A stretch of DNA of 64,000 nt from 2-12-FULL-41-16 sp964390625 (lineage in GTDB: Bacteria; Patescibacteriota; Patescibacteriia; Magasanikbacterales; UBA922): positions 1 through 64,000 of the forward strand of contig CAYMID010000001.1 in NCBI GenBank assembly GCA_964390625.1. The letters are read 5' to 3'. The translations under genes were made by a program, and so were the position numbers. The notes under the pieces are model-generated. The model was not told where the DNA came from. It ran no database searches and saw only the letters and a list, made by a program, of their open reading frames with translations. Numbering within the stretch: the stretch's first letter is position 1; every line of letters starts with the position of its first letter. Shown here piece after piece: positions 1-9,010 of the stretch.

Positions 1-57
1 AAAAAATGGTCTGATTAAAAACTAAAAAATTGGCTAATATTCTATTTACACAAATAT

Positions 58-939
58 ATGTACGCCGAAATTGCTGCCAATAAACGAAAGACCTTGATTT
101 TAATCTCGATTTTCGTAGCCTTTATTGTGGGGCTGGGATTTGTGCTTCAACAATGGCTAGGCTATGGGCCAGAATCCCTGCTTATGGCCGGCGTAATTGC
201 ACTGGTCATGACATTGTGCAGCTACTACGCAGGAGACAAAATCGCACTCGCGACCAGCGGCGCTGTGCCTATTACAAAAGAAGATAATCCATATGTATAT
301 CGTATTGTTGAAAACCTGACCATCACGGCTGGTATACCAATACCAAAAGTGCACATCATTAATAGCCCAGCGCTCAATGCGTTTGCGACTGGACGCGACC
401 CACAGCATGCCAGTATTGCCGTGACCACTGGACTTATTGACGCACTTGAAAACGAAGAATTCGAGGGTGTCATTGCCCACGAATTATCCCATATAAAAAA
501 TTACGACATTCGTGTCATGACCATTGTCATTGTGTTGGTGGGCGCAGTTTCTCTTTTAGCCAATTGGTTTTTACACTCTGGTTTTGGCGGTCGACGTTCC
601 AACGATAACGAGAGAGGTGGCGGTAATATTTTAGCGGTTGTCGGCATTATTTTAATTCTGCTTTCTCCGCTCATTGCTGAATTAATCAAATTAGCAGTTT
701 CGCGCAAACGCGAATACTTAGCCGATGCTTCGGGCTCGCTGTTAACGCGCTACCCCGAGGGTTTGGCCCGGGCCTTAGAAAAAATCCAGGCTTCAACCGC
801 ACCACTGGCTGGTGCGAATACGGCCACCGCGCATCTATTCATTTCAAACCCGCTCAAAGGACGTAGTATTTCTAACTTGTTCTCTACACACCCACCAATT
901 GCCGAGCGCATCAAACGTTTGCGCGAAATGGGAACCTAA
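58..939 (+). CDS. htpX: HtpX-type membrane zinc metalloprotease (M48)
   Basis: This is an inner-membrane M48 protease that degrades misfolded membrane proteins on the cytoplasmic side. The 293-residue length is normal for HtpX. Two hydrophobic segments lie near residues 12-30 and 40-58, and two more near 153-172 and 190-213. The zinc motif HELSH sits at residues 141-145, and the third ligand is E219 within the conserved S-R-K-R-E-Y-L-A-D-A stretch. The ATG at 58 follows an AT-rich leader without a clear SD. The gene converges on the next one, with only five bases between their stop codons and a small palindrome (CCTAA-tctag-TTAGG) across the junction. The family assignment is secure; the substrate is unknown. 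Confidence 0.95.
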   Translation: MYAEIAANKRKTLILISIFVAFIVGLGFVLQQWLGYGPESLLMAGVIALVMTLCSYYAGDKIALATSGAVPITKEDNPYVYRIVENLTITAGIPIPKVHIINSPALNAFATGRDPQHASIAVTTGLIDALENEEFEGVIAHELSHIKNYDIRVMTIVIVLVGAVSLLANWFLHSGFGGRRSNDNERGGGNILAVVGIILILLSPLIAELIKLAVSRKREYLADASGSLLTRYPEGLARALEKIQASTAPLAGANTATAHLFISNPLKGRSISNLFSTHPPIAERIKRLREMGT

Positions 940-944
940 TCTAG

Positions 945-1817
945 TTAGGCAACCAGCAAATCACTTTCTAAATTTATAATGAGGTCATCGGCAAATTTTG
1001 GACCAATGTCTGGATCAGCTTTTAATTGGCTTAGGAATGTTTCAAACTCGTACTCACGGTTCAAAACTTTTGCGCGTTTAAATGCCGCCCACACCACCTC
1101 GTCACTGACGCCAGTATGTTTGGCGATTTTTTTAATAAACTTACGCACAAAACGAACCTCTTTGGTGTATACCCAATTGTCATGTCTCTCTCCATTTTCA
1201 ATATGCCCCAATTCAATTGCCGACGATTCCGCTGCATCTGAAAACCCTTCACGGCGCAAATACTCGGTCGTTAATTCTTGAGCCCACAATTCAGTTACGC
1301 CTTCATCAACCGCACGGAAACGATCGTTAACCACGGCCCCCACATTCCCATCAAACATCCAAACACCAAAGCCATTCATGCTACTTTTTATCTCGCGATT
1401 TATCGCAACCAAAACACCCGAGATACTATGTACTCGTTCATGAATAATTGTCTTGAGCAAATAACGCCATTTTGCTTGCGATTCAATAGAACTATGATTG
1501 TTTTTTATTTCTTCGATTAGCGGCTTAAATCGATCAAGGTTAAGCAAAATATAGTCACCGTACGGATCATACACTCCAGCAAATTTATCATCGTCAGTAA
1601 AAAAAATAGGCACTTCACGAACATCTGTTTCCGGTAGACCAAGCTTACGATACTCATCTACTAGTAAATTTTTAATTACTGAAAAATCAATTATCTCTTG
1701 CAAAGATTGTTCCCCCTCTGGAAAATTCGAAGCACTTTCTTTGGTCCACCACTGTCGCGCAGTCTCACGAATGTCTAAAACCCCTTCATGCATTACTTCG
1801 TATGTACGGCGTTCCAT
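945..1817 (-). CDS. Predicted zinc metallopeptidase (HExxH plus EGxTE), unnamed family
   Basis: I do not recognise a named family. Counting from the ATG at 1817, residues 126-130 read HERVH, an HExxH zinc-peptidase motif. About 40 residues later E-G-V-T-E (172-176) resembles the glutamate ligand region of gluzincins. There is no signal peptide or membrane segment, so it is probably cytoplasmic. I chose the ATG at 1817, one base after the stop of the upstream phosphohexomutase. A GTG at 1877 would give 20 more residues but overlap that gene by 59 bases. It is probably co-transcribed with the mutase. The metallopeptidase call is inference from two motifs; whether it acts on protein is not shown. 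Confidence 0.75.
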   Translation of the reverse strand: MERRTYEVMHEGVLDIRETARQWWTKESASNFPEGEQSLQEIIDFSVIKNLLVDEYRKLGLPETDVREVPIFFTDDDKFAGVYDPYGDYILLNLDRFKPLIEEIKNNHSSIESQAKWRYLLKTIIHERVHSISGVLVAINREIKSSMNGFGVWMFDGNVGAVVNDRFRAVDEGVTELWAQELTTEYLRREGFSDAAESSAIELGHIENGERHDNWVYTKEVRFVRKFIKKIAKHTGVSDEVVWAAFKRAKVLNREYEFETFLSQLKADPDIGPKFADDLIINLESDLLVA

Positions 1818-1818
1818 A

Positions 1819-3195
1819 CTAGGTAAAAGATCGTAACAGTCCCGAAAATTCGGCCACTTTCGCGGCAGTTTGGACACTGGTTGGTGTTTCTAAATTAAGG
1901 CGCACGACTGGCTCGGTGTTGCTCGTGCGCACATTGGCCCAACCCCAATCGAATTTAAACCACAGTCCATCGAGCTCGGACACTTCCAGAGCTTGCGGCG
2001 TGTACTTTTCGCGAATCGCCGTGAGTGCTGCGGCTTTGTCGTGAATTTCAAAATTAATTTCGCCCGAGTGCGCGTATTTTTTGAGTGGGGCCACGAGTTC
2101 GCTTACCTTTTTACCTTCGCGCGACAACATTTGGAGCACATATAGCAACGACAAATCTGTGCATTCCAGATTATTAGTTTTACCATAATACAGATGCAGC
2201 GAAAGCTCGCACGCATAGGCCGCGCCCTGTTCGGCCATGGCTTTTTTAATACCAGCGTGCCCAACCGGACACATACTGGTACGGGCGCCAGCAGCTTGCC
2301 AGGTTTCGGCCGCAATCATACTAGAACGCAAATCGTACATCATTAGTGCACCTGGTTGTTCACGCAACACTTCGAGACCAAGTAACGTACCCACAAACGA
2401 AGCATCGACCACAGCCCCAGTTTCGTCAACCAAACCAATGCGGTCTGCATCGCCATCGAGAGCAAAACCGAAATCAGCATTTGTCTCTTTTACCTTGGCT
2501 TGTAAGTCGCGCAGGGTTTCGGTTTTAAGTGGGTTAGCCTCGTGATTTGGAAAGGTACCATCTGGCTCCAAAAATAAGTACTCAACTTCAATCGGCAGTT
2601 CGGACAACACGCGTGGCAGACTGACCTTGGCCATGCCATTACCCGCATCAACCACAATTTTCATGGGTTTGATGGCGGCAAAATCTACCAGAGATTTTAA
2701 TTTGGCCAAATAATCCGGGTAAATATCGAGTTCAGTCACGGCACCCTTAGTTTCGAGTGCAGCGGGAATTTCGCCCGCGGCCCCATCGCGAATTTCGTCC
2801 ATGCCCGTGGATTTACCAACTGGCAATCCTGTTCCCAATGTTAATTTAAATCCATTGTACTCGGCGGGATTGTGGCTAGCCGTAATCATAATGCCGCCCG
2901 CATGTTCTGGATAATGGGCACAGGCAAAGTTAAAGAGTGGTGTGGACACCAAGCCAATGTTCACAACATTGAGGCCCTGGTCAGTAATAGCCCGGATCAC
3001 CTCGGCCTGAAAACCCTGGCTACTGGGACGCATGTCGTGCCCCACCACCACGCGTTGACCTGGCTGGACATGACCATTTTTCTGCAAAAAAACCGCGAAC
3101 GAAGCCCCAATTCGATATGCCAAATCAACCGAAAGCTCACCCTCAACCAGCCCACGAATATCATAGGCCTTAAAAATGTGTGCCGGAAACATCAT
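1819..3195 (-). CDS. manB: Phosphomannomutase/phosphoglucomutase (alpha-D-phosphohexomutase)
   Basis: This cytoplasmic enzyme interconverts hexose 6-phosphate and 1-phosphate to supply nucleotide sugars for surface glycans. The 458 residues fit the family. The catalytic phosphoserine is S107 in T-A-S-H-N-P, the magnesium loop is D-G-D-A-D-R at 247-252, and a C-terminal phosphate-binding motif R-T-S-N-T-E-P is present. The protein opens with two methionines; either could be the start. It is divergent from the clp operon, with 67 bases between the start codons. The peptidase gene directly downstream is probably in the same transcript. Whether mannose or glucose is preferred cannot be told from sequence. 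Confidence 0.93.
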   Translation of the reverse strand: MMFPAHIFKAYDIRGLVEGELSVDLAYRIGASFAVFLQKNGHVQPGQRVVVGHDMRPSSQGFQAEVIRAITDQGLNVVNIGLVSTPLFNFACAHYPEHAGGIMITASHNPAEYNGFKLTLGTGLPVGKSTGMDEIRDGAAGEIPAALETKGAVTELDIYPDYLAKLKSLVDFAAIKPMKIVVDAGNGMAKVSLPRVLSELPIEVEYLFLEPDGTFPNHEANPLKTETLRDLQAKVKETNADFGFALDGDADRIGLVDETGAVVDASFVGTLLGLEVLREQPGALMMYDLRSSMIAAETWQAAGARTSMCPVGHAGIKKAMAEQGAAYACELSLHLYYGKTNNLECTDLSLLYVLQMLSREGKKVSELVAPLKKYAHSGEINFEIHDKAAALTAIREKYTPQALEVSELDGLWFKFDWGWANVRTSNTEPVVRLNLETPTSVQTAAKVAEFSGLLRSFT

Positions 3196-3199
3196 AAAC

Positions 3200-3228
3200 T
3201 AGAAATTAACCACTAAATAAGGTATACT
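3200..3228 (+). promoter_or_regulatory. Candidate promoter of the clpC operon
   Basis: A TATACT -10 box lies at 3223-3228, with a weak -35 (TAGAAA, 3200-3205) seventeen bases upstream. The leader would be about 29 bases. TATACT is the -10 sequence seen at several other resident genes in this window. Confidence 0.4.
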
Positions 3229-3262
3229 CATTGTATTAACAGGCTCGTCCCGTGTCAAACCT

Positions 3263-5773
3263 ATGACTCCGCAAAAACTGATAGACAACTTCTCCACCCA
3301 TCTAAAAAGCGTGATTGCCAGGGCCATTTCGTACGCCAGCTTCCTAAACCACGCCGTGGTCGAACCACTTCATTTACTCACGACTTTAGCTGAAGAAAAA
3401 GGTTCGGTGGGGGCCGAAATCCTTAAAAAGGGCGGACTTGATGCCGAAACGCTGCGCAACCAAGGCGCAACGTTAATTTTAGCGCCACAAGCCGGCAGCG
3501 CAGACAAAAAAAATCTTCCCGACCTTAGTCCTCATTCGCGCCAGGCCATGGAAAAAGCACTCCTCTTGGCCTACGATCATGGGCACAACTACATTGGCAC
3601 TGAGCATTTATTGTACGGCCTGTTACAAACCGAGGACACCACTCTAGAAACAGCGTTTGACACTCTTAAAGTTGAACGCGACACTTTGCAGGAATATCTG
3701 GATGCCACGATTCACCAAGCTGGTCGTACTGGCGAAACCGAAGAGGTGGCCGAATTATTCTCGGAATTAACTCAGGCCGAAGATGGTGGCGAAAACCCAT
3801 TGAACGGACCCAAAGCACGCTTGAATAAGCACCCAAAAAAAGAACGTGCGAGCAGTGCACTAGAATACTTCACGGTCAACTTGACCATGCCGGCGGTGGA
3901 AAAAAAATTAGACCCAGTCATTGGCCGCGACCAAGAAATTGACCGTCTAATCAACATCTTGTCGCGCCGCAGCAAAAATAACCCCGTATTGATTGGTGAG
4001 GCTGGTGTTGGAAAAACCGCGATTGTTGAGGGGTTGGCCAAGCGTATTGTGGCTGGTGATGTACCAGCGGTGCTGCGCCGCAAAAAAATTCTTTCGCTCG
4101 ACCTCACGCTCCTGATTGCTGGTACTATTTATCGCGGCGAATTTGAAGCCCGCCTAAAGCAGGTAATTGATGAACTGGCGACTAAACCAAATTGCCTGTT
4201 GTTTATTGACGAAATTCACAACATCATTGGGGCTGGCTCAAACCAAGGCACCATGGATGCGGCCAATATTCTGAAGCCCGCGTTAGCGCGTGGCCAGTTG
4301 CGCTGTATTGGTGCCACCACTTTCGACGAATTCAAAAAACATATTAGCAATGACCCAGCCCTTGAACGTCGCTTCCAGCCGATTTTTGTATCTGAACCAA
4401 ATGTGACTGACACCATTAAAATCCTCAATGGGGTAAAGGTGTACTACGAAAATTTTCACCAAGTTCAATTTGATGACACGGCGATTACCACGGCCGTTAC
4501 CTTAAGCAATCGCTACATTCACGACCAATATCAGCCCGATAAATCACTTGATTTACTAGACGAAGCAGCGGCGGCAGTACGCGTGCACCAGCCAACCACG
4601 GCCCAAGACAAGGCTCAGCAAAAATTAGAGCACGACTTGGAATTAGCCGAAGCCGCCAAAAACGAAGCCATTCAGGCCGAAAATTTAAAAGCAGCCTTGA
4701 AACACAAGCAAACGATTGCGACTTTGCAGAAAAAAATAAAGGCCTTGGCCAAAAAAGCTAACACCACGAAACGCAAGCCAGCGGTCACGGCCGCAGATAT
4801 TGCCGCGGTTGTAGCCAAGCGCACTGGTACCCAGGCCAAGACTATTTTGCGTGACGAACTTGATCAGTTAGCCGTGGTGCGCGCCGAAGTACAAAAAGCG
4901 ATTGTTGGTCAAAGCGAAGCCCAAACCCTGATTTTCAAAACCCTAGAACGTGCATTTGTGGGCCTGAACCGCCCGCGCAAACCACTTGCTTCGTTATTGT
5001 TTGCTGGCCCTAGTGGGGTGGGCAAAACCGAGTGCGCGCGCCAACTGGCCACGGCCCTGTACCATGACCCGGCTGCGCTCATCAAGCTGGACATGAGTGA
5101 ATTTGGCGAGGGGCACAGCGTGTCTAAATTATTAGGTTCACCAGCTGGCTACGTTGGTTACAAAGAGCGTAACCGCTTTACCGACGAAGTCCGCCGTCGT
5201 CCATATTCAGTGGTATTGTTCGATGAAATCGACAAAGCTCACCCTGATGTACGTAAATTACTGTGGCAAATTTTGGACGAAGGCGAACTAACTGATGCGA
5301 GCGGCAAAAAAACAAGCTTTGCCCACTGTATTATTATTCTCACAACAAACGCTGGCGCCCAAGCCTTGCAACAAGGCGACTTAGGTTTTGGCGGCAAAGC
5401 CAACCAAGCGCAAAATCAGCAGCGGCTTAGTTTGACCTTAAAAGAAGAATTGGGAGCTGCTTTAATAAACCGTTTGGACGCAGTGTGCCCATTCTACCCT
5501 CTAACTCAAGCCGAACTGGCCGCAGTGGCCGAACAAGCCGTACGCGAATTAAGTCAACAACTCCACTCGGCGCGACAAATTACCCTGACTGCTGACAGCG
5601 AAGCTGTTGCCAAAATTATTGCTGACCTGGCCCCAAGCGAACGCGGCGCACGCACAGTGCGTCACGCGATCGAACAACTCGTGCCTGACTTATTGTTGCC
5701 AGTACTGCGCCAACGGCGTGTTAAAAAACACCTTACACTGACCCACAAGGCCAATTCATTTGCATTGGTATGA
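3263..5773 (+). CDS. clpC: ClpC-like AAA+ unfoldase (Clp ATPase)
   Basis: This is the ATP-driven unfoldase that feeds proteins to the ClpP protease. It is 836 residues, normal for ClpC. An N-terminal double Clp_N repeat (about 1-150) is followed by AAA module 1 with Walker A G-E-A-G-V-G-K-T (245-252) and Walker B L-F-I-D-E-I-H (314-320). A short lysine- and alanine-rich helical middle region follows (about 450-500), then AAA module 2 with Walker A G-P-S-G-V-G-K-T (583-590). The tripeptide L-G-F at 708-710 sits where the ClpP-docking loop is expected, so a ClpP partner elsewhere is inferred. The stop overlaps the next start by four bases (ATGA), so translation is coupled. Confidence 0.93.
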   Translation: MTPQKLIDNFSTHLKSVIARAISYASFLNHAVVEPLHLLTTLAEEKGSVGAEILKKGGLDAETLRNQGATLILAPQAGSADKKNLPDLSPHSRQAMEKALLLAYDHGHNYIGTEHLLYGLLQTEDTTLETAFDTLKVERDTLQEYLDATIHQAGRTGETEEVAELFSELTQAEDGGENPLNGPKARLNKHPKKERASSALEYFTVNLTMPAVEKKLDPVIGRDQEIDRLINILSRRSKNNPVLIGEAGVGKTAIVEGLAKRIVAGDVPAVLRRKKILSLDLTLLIAGTIYRGEFEARLKQVIDELATKPNCLLFIDEIHNIIGAGSNQGTMDAANILKPALARGQLRCIGATTFDEFKKHISNDPALERRFQPIFVSEPNVTDTIKILNGVKVYYENFHQVQFDDTAITTAVTLSNRYIHDQYQPDKSLDLLDEAAAAVRVHQPTTAQDKAQQKLEHDLELAEAAKNEAIQAENLKAALKHKQTIATLQKKIKALAKKANTTKRKPAVTAADIAAVVAKRTGTQAKTILRDELDQLAVVRAEVQKAIVGQSEAQTLIFKTLERAFVGLNRPRKPLASLLFAGPSGVGKTECARQLATALYHDPAALIKLDMSEFGEGHSVSKLLGSPAGYVGYKERNRFTDEVRRRPYSVVLFDEIDKAHPDVRKLLWQILDEGELTDASGKKTSFAHCIIILTTNAGAQALQQGDLGFGGKANQAQNQQRLSLTLKEELGAALINRLDAVCPFYPLTQAELAAVAEQAVRELSQQLHSARQITLTADSEAVAKIIADLAPSERGARTVRHAIEQLVPDLLLPVLRQRRVKKHLTLTHKANSFALV

Positions 5774-6105
5774 GTCTCTCCCCCCGTGACGCCGAGCGCG
5801 CTCGCCAATTCCAAGCCAACCGCAGCCAAACTCGCCAACTCCGTCAAGGCAATACGTTGTTGGAATTGACCCAAGTACAAGCAGCGATTCGTCACTACCA
5901 AACCAAGCTAATTGCGGTACTCGACGCACACGACGAAGTTGGCGCCAAACAAATTGTCCAACAACTAATTAGTCTGCGCGCCACCCAATGCGCTTTGGCT
6001 ATTCGTCACCAGCAAGAAATTGGTAGTTTAAACCAAACCACCGTCACTGCCGAACGCACCGCCTACCTGGCAGATTGCGCCCGCTTAATTGCCGCCATTG
6101 TTTAA
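5770..6105 (+). CDS. Uncharacterised small protein translationally coupled to clpC
   Basis: I do not recognise this 111-residue protein. It is rich in glutamine, arginine and alanine, has no cysteine pairs or membrane segment, and looks largely helical, possibly a short coiled coil. The start codon shares ATGA with the end of clpC, and the next gene begins one base after its stop. It is therefore very likely a genuine member of the transcript. An adaptor or helper role for the Clp ATPase is possible from position alone, with no sequence evidence. Confidence 0.75.
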   Translation: MSLSPRDAERARQFQANRSQTRQLRQGNTLLELTQVQAAIRHYQTKLIAVLDAHDEVGAKQIVQQLISLRATQCALAIRHQQEIGSLNQTTVTAERTAYLADCARLIAAIV

Positions 6106-6106
6106 T

Positions 6107-7108
6107 ATGCCTCGCTCGGCCCGCGAAACCTTAAATCCTTTTGAAGGCGCGATTAAGTCGTCGCTTACAAATGCTCTCTCGGGCCAAACTGGTCTTGACG
6201 CCGAATACATTACCACTAAACCCGAAGATTGGCAGGACCTATTGGCCCAAACCGCGGCCATCGCCGAGGATTACGCCCAAAAAATTAGTGCGCGAACTGG
6301 CGTTCGCCGACGAGCAGCCAGAACCTCATTAATTAAAAAATTTGGCAATAGAAACACGGACTCTCCCCACACCCCAACCAAACTAGAACTAGGAGTTGAT
6401 GACAACGCCACTGATATTCTAACCAGTGCGCCACCAGGCTCACAAGCCCCATCCACACCAAGAGCCACACCAACCAGTGTTCCAGCCCCAACCGACTCGG
6501 CCACGCCACCTGCAGACGATGATTGGCAAGGTGAAGACCAAGGGTTACAACACTGCCCTTATGATGGCCAGATTTTAAATCCAGACGGCACCTGCCCGGC
6601 CGGTGATCACACCGCCCTTGGCAAAGAGCCTAAACAAGTCCCCTCAACCGCAGGAGAATCAGCCCAGACACCAACGGTCGGAGCTAACCCTAACCCACGC
6701 TTGGCCAACGCCTCCAACAATCCAAACAACACACTCAATGGCCAAAACAACACAACCACGACCACGCCACCACCGGTCCCGCCACAAGCATATGCCCAAG
6801 CAAACGCTGACCAGGAAGGACAGCAAAAAATGGCTGCCCTATCCAAACAAATCAGCTCGGCTCAAAATGAACTTGCCAAACTTAAAAAAGAATTAGATAG
6901 CACTGGAAATAAAGCCATCTGGATCCGCTTAATTTCTTTTTGCGGTTGCGCAACAATAGTACTCCCTATCATCACTTCGGGTTTCCTATTTCTTAATCAC
7001 CAAAAAAAGAGTAAAATAGAAAAAGAAATTAATCGAGCTGAGGAGCAAATTCGCAATCTAACCGAAGCACGCAATAAGGTTGCTAAACAATATAACTTGA
7101 AAGCCTAG
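6107..7108 (+). CDS. Single-pass membrane protein with a small CxxxxG...CPxGxH motif and coiled coil
   Basis: The family is unknown. I start it at ATG 6107, one base after the preceding stop; a TTG at 6089 would overlap the upstream gene. The N-terminal third is soluble. A long Pro/Thr/Ala/Asn-rich linker then surrounds a short element, C-P-Y-D-G-Q-I-L-N-P-D-G-T-C-P-A-G-D-H, which resembles a minimal zinc ribbon. Next come a glutamine/lysine coiled coil, one hydrophobic helix (I-W-I-R-L-I-S-F onward, roughly 16-20 residues) and a charged coiled-coil tail. It may tether a cytoplasmic domain to the membrane. It sits between clpC and envelope genes. Confidence 0.8.
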   Translation: MPRSARETLNPFEGAIKSSLTNALSGQTGLDAEYITTKPEDWQDLLAQTAAIAEDYAQKISARTGVRRRAARTSLIKKFGNRNTDSPHTPTKLELGVDDNATDILTSAPPGSQAPSTPRATPTSVPAPTDSATPPADDDWQGEDQGLQHCPYDGQILNPDGTCPAGDHTALGKEPKQVPSTAGESAQTPTVGANPNPRLANASNNPNNTLNGQNNTTTTTPPPVPPQAYAQANADQEGQQKMAALSKQISSAQNELAKLKKELDSTGNKAIWIRLISFCGCATIVLPIITSGFLFLNHQKKSKIEKEINRAEEQIRNLTEARNKVAKQYNLKA

Positions 7109-7123
7109 TTACTATTTTGTTTT

Positions 7124-8374
7124 ATGGATAAAAAACGTTTGTTGGCGGCAGGCATTTTTTTGGTGATTTCTATTTTGTTAGGCTACGCGTTGTACCGTGT
7201 CTTTTTTGCGCCCAAGACACCGACCACTCGAACTGGTCTCACCGGCGCTCGAACCACCAGCACTACCGGCACGTTCCCTTCGGTTGGACAAGGCAACACA
7301 ACTGGTCGGATTAACCAACCTAACTCCGGATTACCTACTAATGGCCAAACTGCGACTGGTCAAAACGTAACTGGCGGTAATAATGGGATAACTGACGGCA
7401 GCACACCGCAACCCCGAGTCACACAACCAGTTACCAGCCGCGTAATTGGTACAGATGTATCTAGTCAAGGTGGAGTGCAGTTCTACAATGCCCAAGATGG
7501 TCGCTTTTATCGTCTCGATAGTAATGGTAACCCTGTCCCCCTATCTGACCAGGTCTTTTACAACGTTAACAAGGTAACTTGGTCACCTAAGAAAGAAGAA
7601 ACCATTATCGAGTACCCTGATGGTTCAAATATTTTTTACAACTTCAACACCAAACAACAAGTTACACTTCCTAAACATTGGGATGAATTTTCCTTCTCAC
7701 CTGATGGTGGTAAAATCGCGGCCAAAAGTCTAAGTCTGGCGCCAGAAAATCGCTGGCTTCTGACCGCCTCGCCCGATGGTAGCAATATTAAGTTGGTTGA
7801 ACCAATGGGTGAAAATGCCGATAAAGTAATTGTCGACTGGTCTAATAATCAACAAGTGGTCGCACTTTCGCGTACTGGCGAAGCCATGGGCTCTGATCGC
7901 CAACAGGTGTTACTGGTTGGCCTTAATAAAGAAAACTTCCGTGGTTTAACAGTCGAGGGACGCGGCCTCGAAACTCAGTGGTCACCTTCGGGCGGTAAAT
8001 TATTACACAGTGTGTATAACGCTGCTAATGATTTTAAACCCCAGCTATGGGTAGTTAATGCTAGTCCAGATAATGTTGGTGAAAACCGCCGCCTCCTCGA
8101 TGTAGACACCTGGGCCAGCAAGTGTGCCATGGCCGATGATCGTTTTGTGTATTGCGGTGTTCCTGAAAAACTCGACACTGGCTCTGGTTTTGCCCCTGAC
8201 CTGGCCAATTCAACCCCAGATCGTTTATACAAAATCGACACGGCCACTGGCATCAAAACCGAAATCCCGCTGGATAATAGCCACACCATCGGGTCAATCA
8301 AACTCGATACTGATGGCAAATCATTGTACTTTACTGATAAAAATCAGGATGGTTTGTTTAAAGTCACGCTGTAA
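7124..8374 (+). CDS. Membrane-anchored beta-propeller protein (TolB/WD40-like)
   Basis: The protein has 416 residues. A single N-terminal membrane anchor (about residues 5-28) is followed by a Thr/Gly/Asn-rich linker to about residue 110. The remainder contains repeated blocks such as W-S-P-K-K, F-S-P-D-G-G and W-S-P-S-G-G, typical of TolB/PD40 blades. An extracytoplasmic propeller held to the membrane is the expected topology; binding partners are unknown. It sits 15 bases after the preceding gene, and the DsbA-like gene starts two bases after its stop, so the set is one operon. Confidence 0.85.
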   Translation: MDKKRLLAAGIFLVISILLGYALYRVFFAPKTPTTRTGLTGARTTSTTGTFPSVGQGNTTGRINQPNSGLPTNGQTATGQNVTGGNNGITDGSTPQPRVTQPVTSRVIGTDVSSQGGVQFYNAQDGRFYRLDSNGNPVPLSDQVFYNVNKVTWSPKKEETIIEYPDGSNIFYNFNTKQQVTLPKHWDEFSFSPDGGKIAAKSLSLAPENRWLLTASPDGSNIKLVEPMGENADKVIVDWSNNQQVVALSRTGEAMGSDRQQVLLVGLNKENFRGLTVEGRGLETQWSPSGGKLLHSVYNAANDFKPQLWVVNASPDNVGENRRLLDVDTWASKCAMADDRFVYCGVPEKLDTGSGFAPDLANSTPDRLYKIDTATGIKTEIPLDNSHTIGSIKLDTDGKSLYFTDKNQDGLFKVTL

Positions 8375-8376
8375 TT

Positions 8377-9009
8377 ATGAAGCTCCGTCAAATACTACTC
8401 ATTTTTATCCCTGCCTTACTCGTCGTGGGAATTGGCTTATTTATTCAAGTGCTTAACTATCGTCCGCTTACCCTCAAAGAGGTGAATCAAGAAACGACTG
8501 CTTTTAAAATCCCGATATTACCCGACGACATTATTTACGGTAACCCAAACGCTGTGCACACTATTGTGGCCTTCGAGGATTTTAGTTGTCCTGCGTGTGC
8601 TGAGCAAAATTTAGCTCTTGGAAAATTACTGGAACAAAAACCAAATGCGGTGCGCATTGTTTGGAAAGGGCTGCCTGTGGCCACCTTCCCCTACCCCAGC
8701 GAAACTGCTCAACGGTACGCCTTTTGTGCGCACCAACAGGGTAAATTTACCGACTTCAAAAACGCTGCTTTTACTAACAAAGATAACCTTTCTACAGCCA
8801 CTCTAAACACGCTAGCCCAAACCCTTAAGCTCAAAGAGGATTCGCTCCAAAACTGTTTAAACTCTCCCGCCACCACTCTTTACATCGAACGCGTTAAGCA
8901 ATTAGCTGCCCAAATCGGCATCCAAAGCGTGCCTACTTTTTTTGTAAACAACCGACAGGTACAGCCAGCCGCCACCCCAGAAGCCTGGTCCGCTTTGTTG
9001 CAAATCTAA
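8377..9009 (+). CDS. DsbA-like thiol-disulfide oxidoreductase (thioredoxin fold)
   Basis: The protein has 210 residues with one N-terminal signal anchor (about 5-27). The redox motif C71-P-A-C74 follows the sequence A-F-E-D-F-S, and a conserved cis-proline region (S-V-P-T-F-F-V) lies near the C-terminus. This is the DsbA/thioredoxin_4 layout, acting outside the cytoplasmic membrane. The immediately downstream gene encodes a secreted cysteine-rich protein, and the window also holds a very large cysteine-rich secreted protein. It is therefore reasonable to infer that this enzyme forms their disulfides. No DsbB or VKOR partner is visible in the window. Confidence 0.9.
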   Translation: MKLRQILLIFIPALLVVGIGLFIQVLNYRPLTLKEVNQETTAFKIPILPDDIIYGNPNAVHTIVAFEDFSCPACAEQNLALGKLLEQKPNAVRIVWKGLPVATFPYPSETAQRYAFCAHQQGKFTDFKNAAFTNKDNLSTATLNTLAQTLKLKEDSLQNCLNSPATTLYIERVKQLAAQIGIQSVPTFFVNNRQVQPAATPEAWSALLQI

Positions 9010-9010
9010 T

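Noticed and set aside
6620..6850. Minus-strand frames opposite the Pro/Thr/Asn-rich linker
   Set aside because: Low-complexity composition opens the opposite frames; no start context and no domain pattern.
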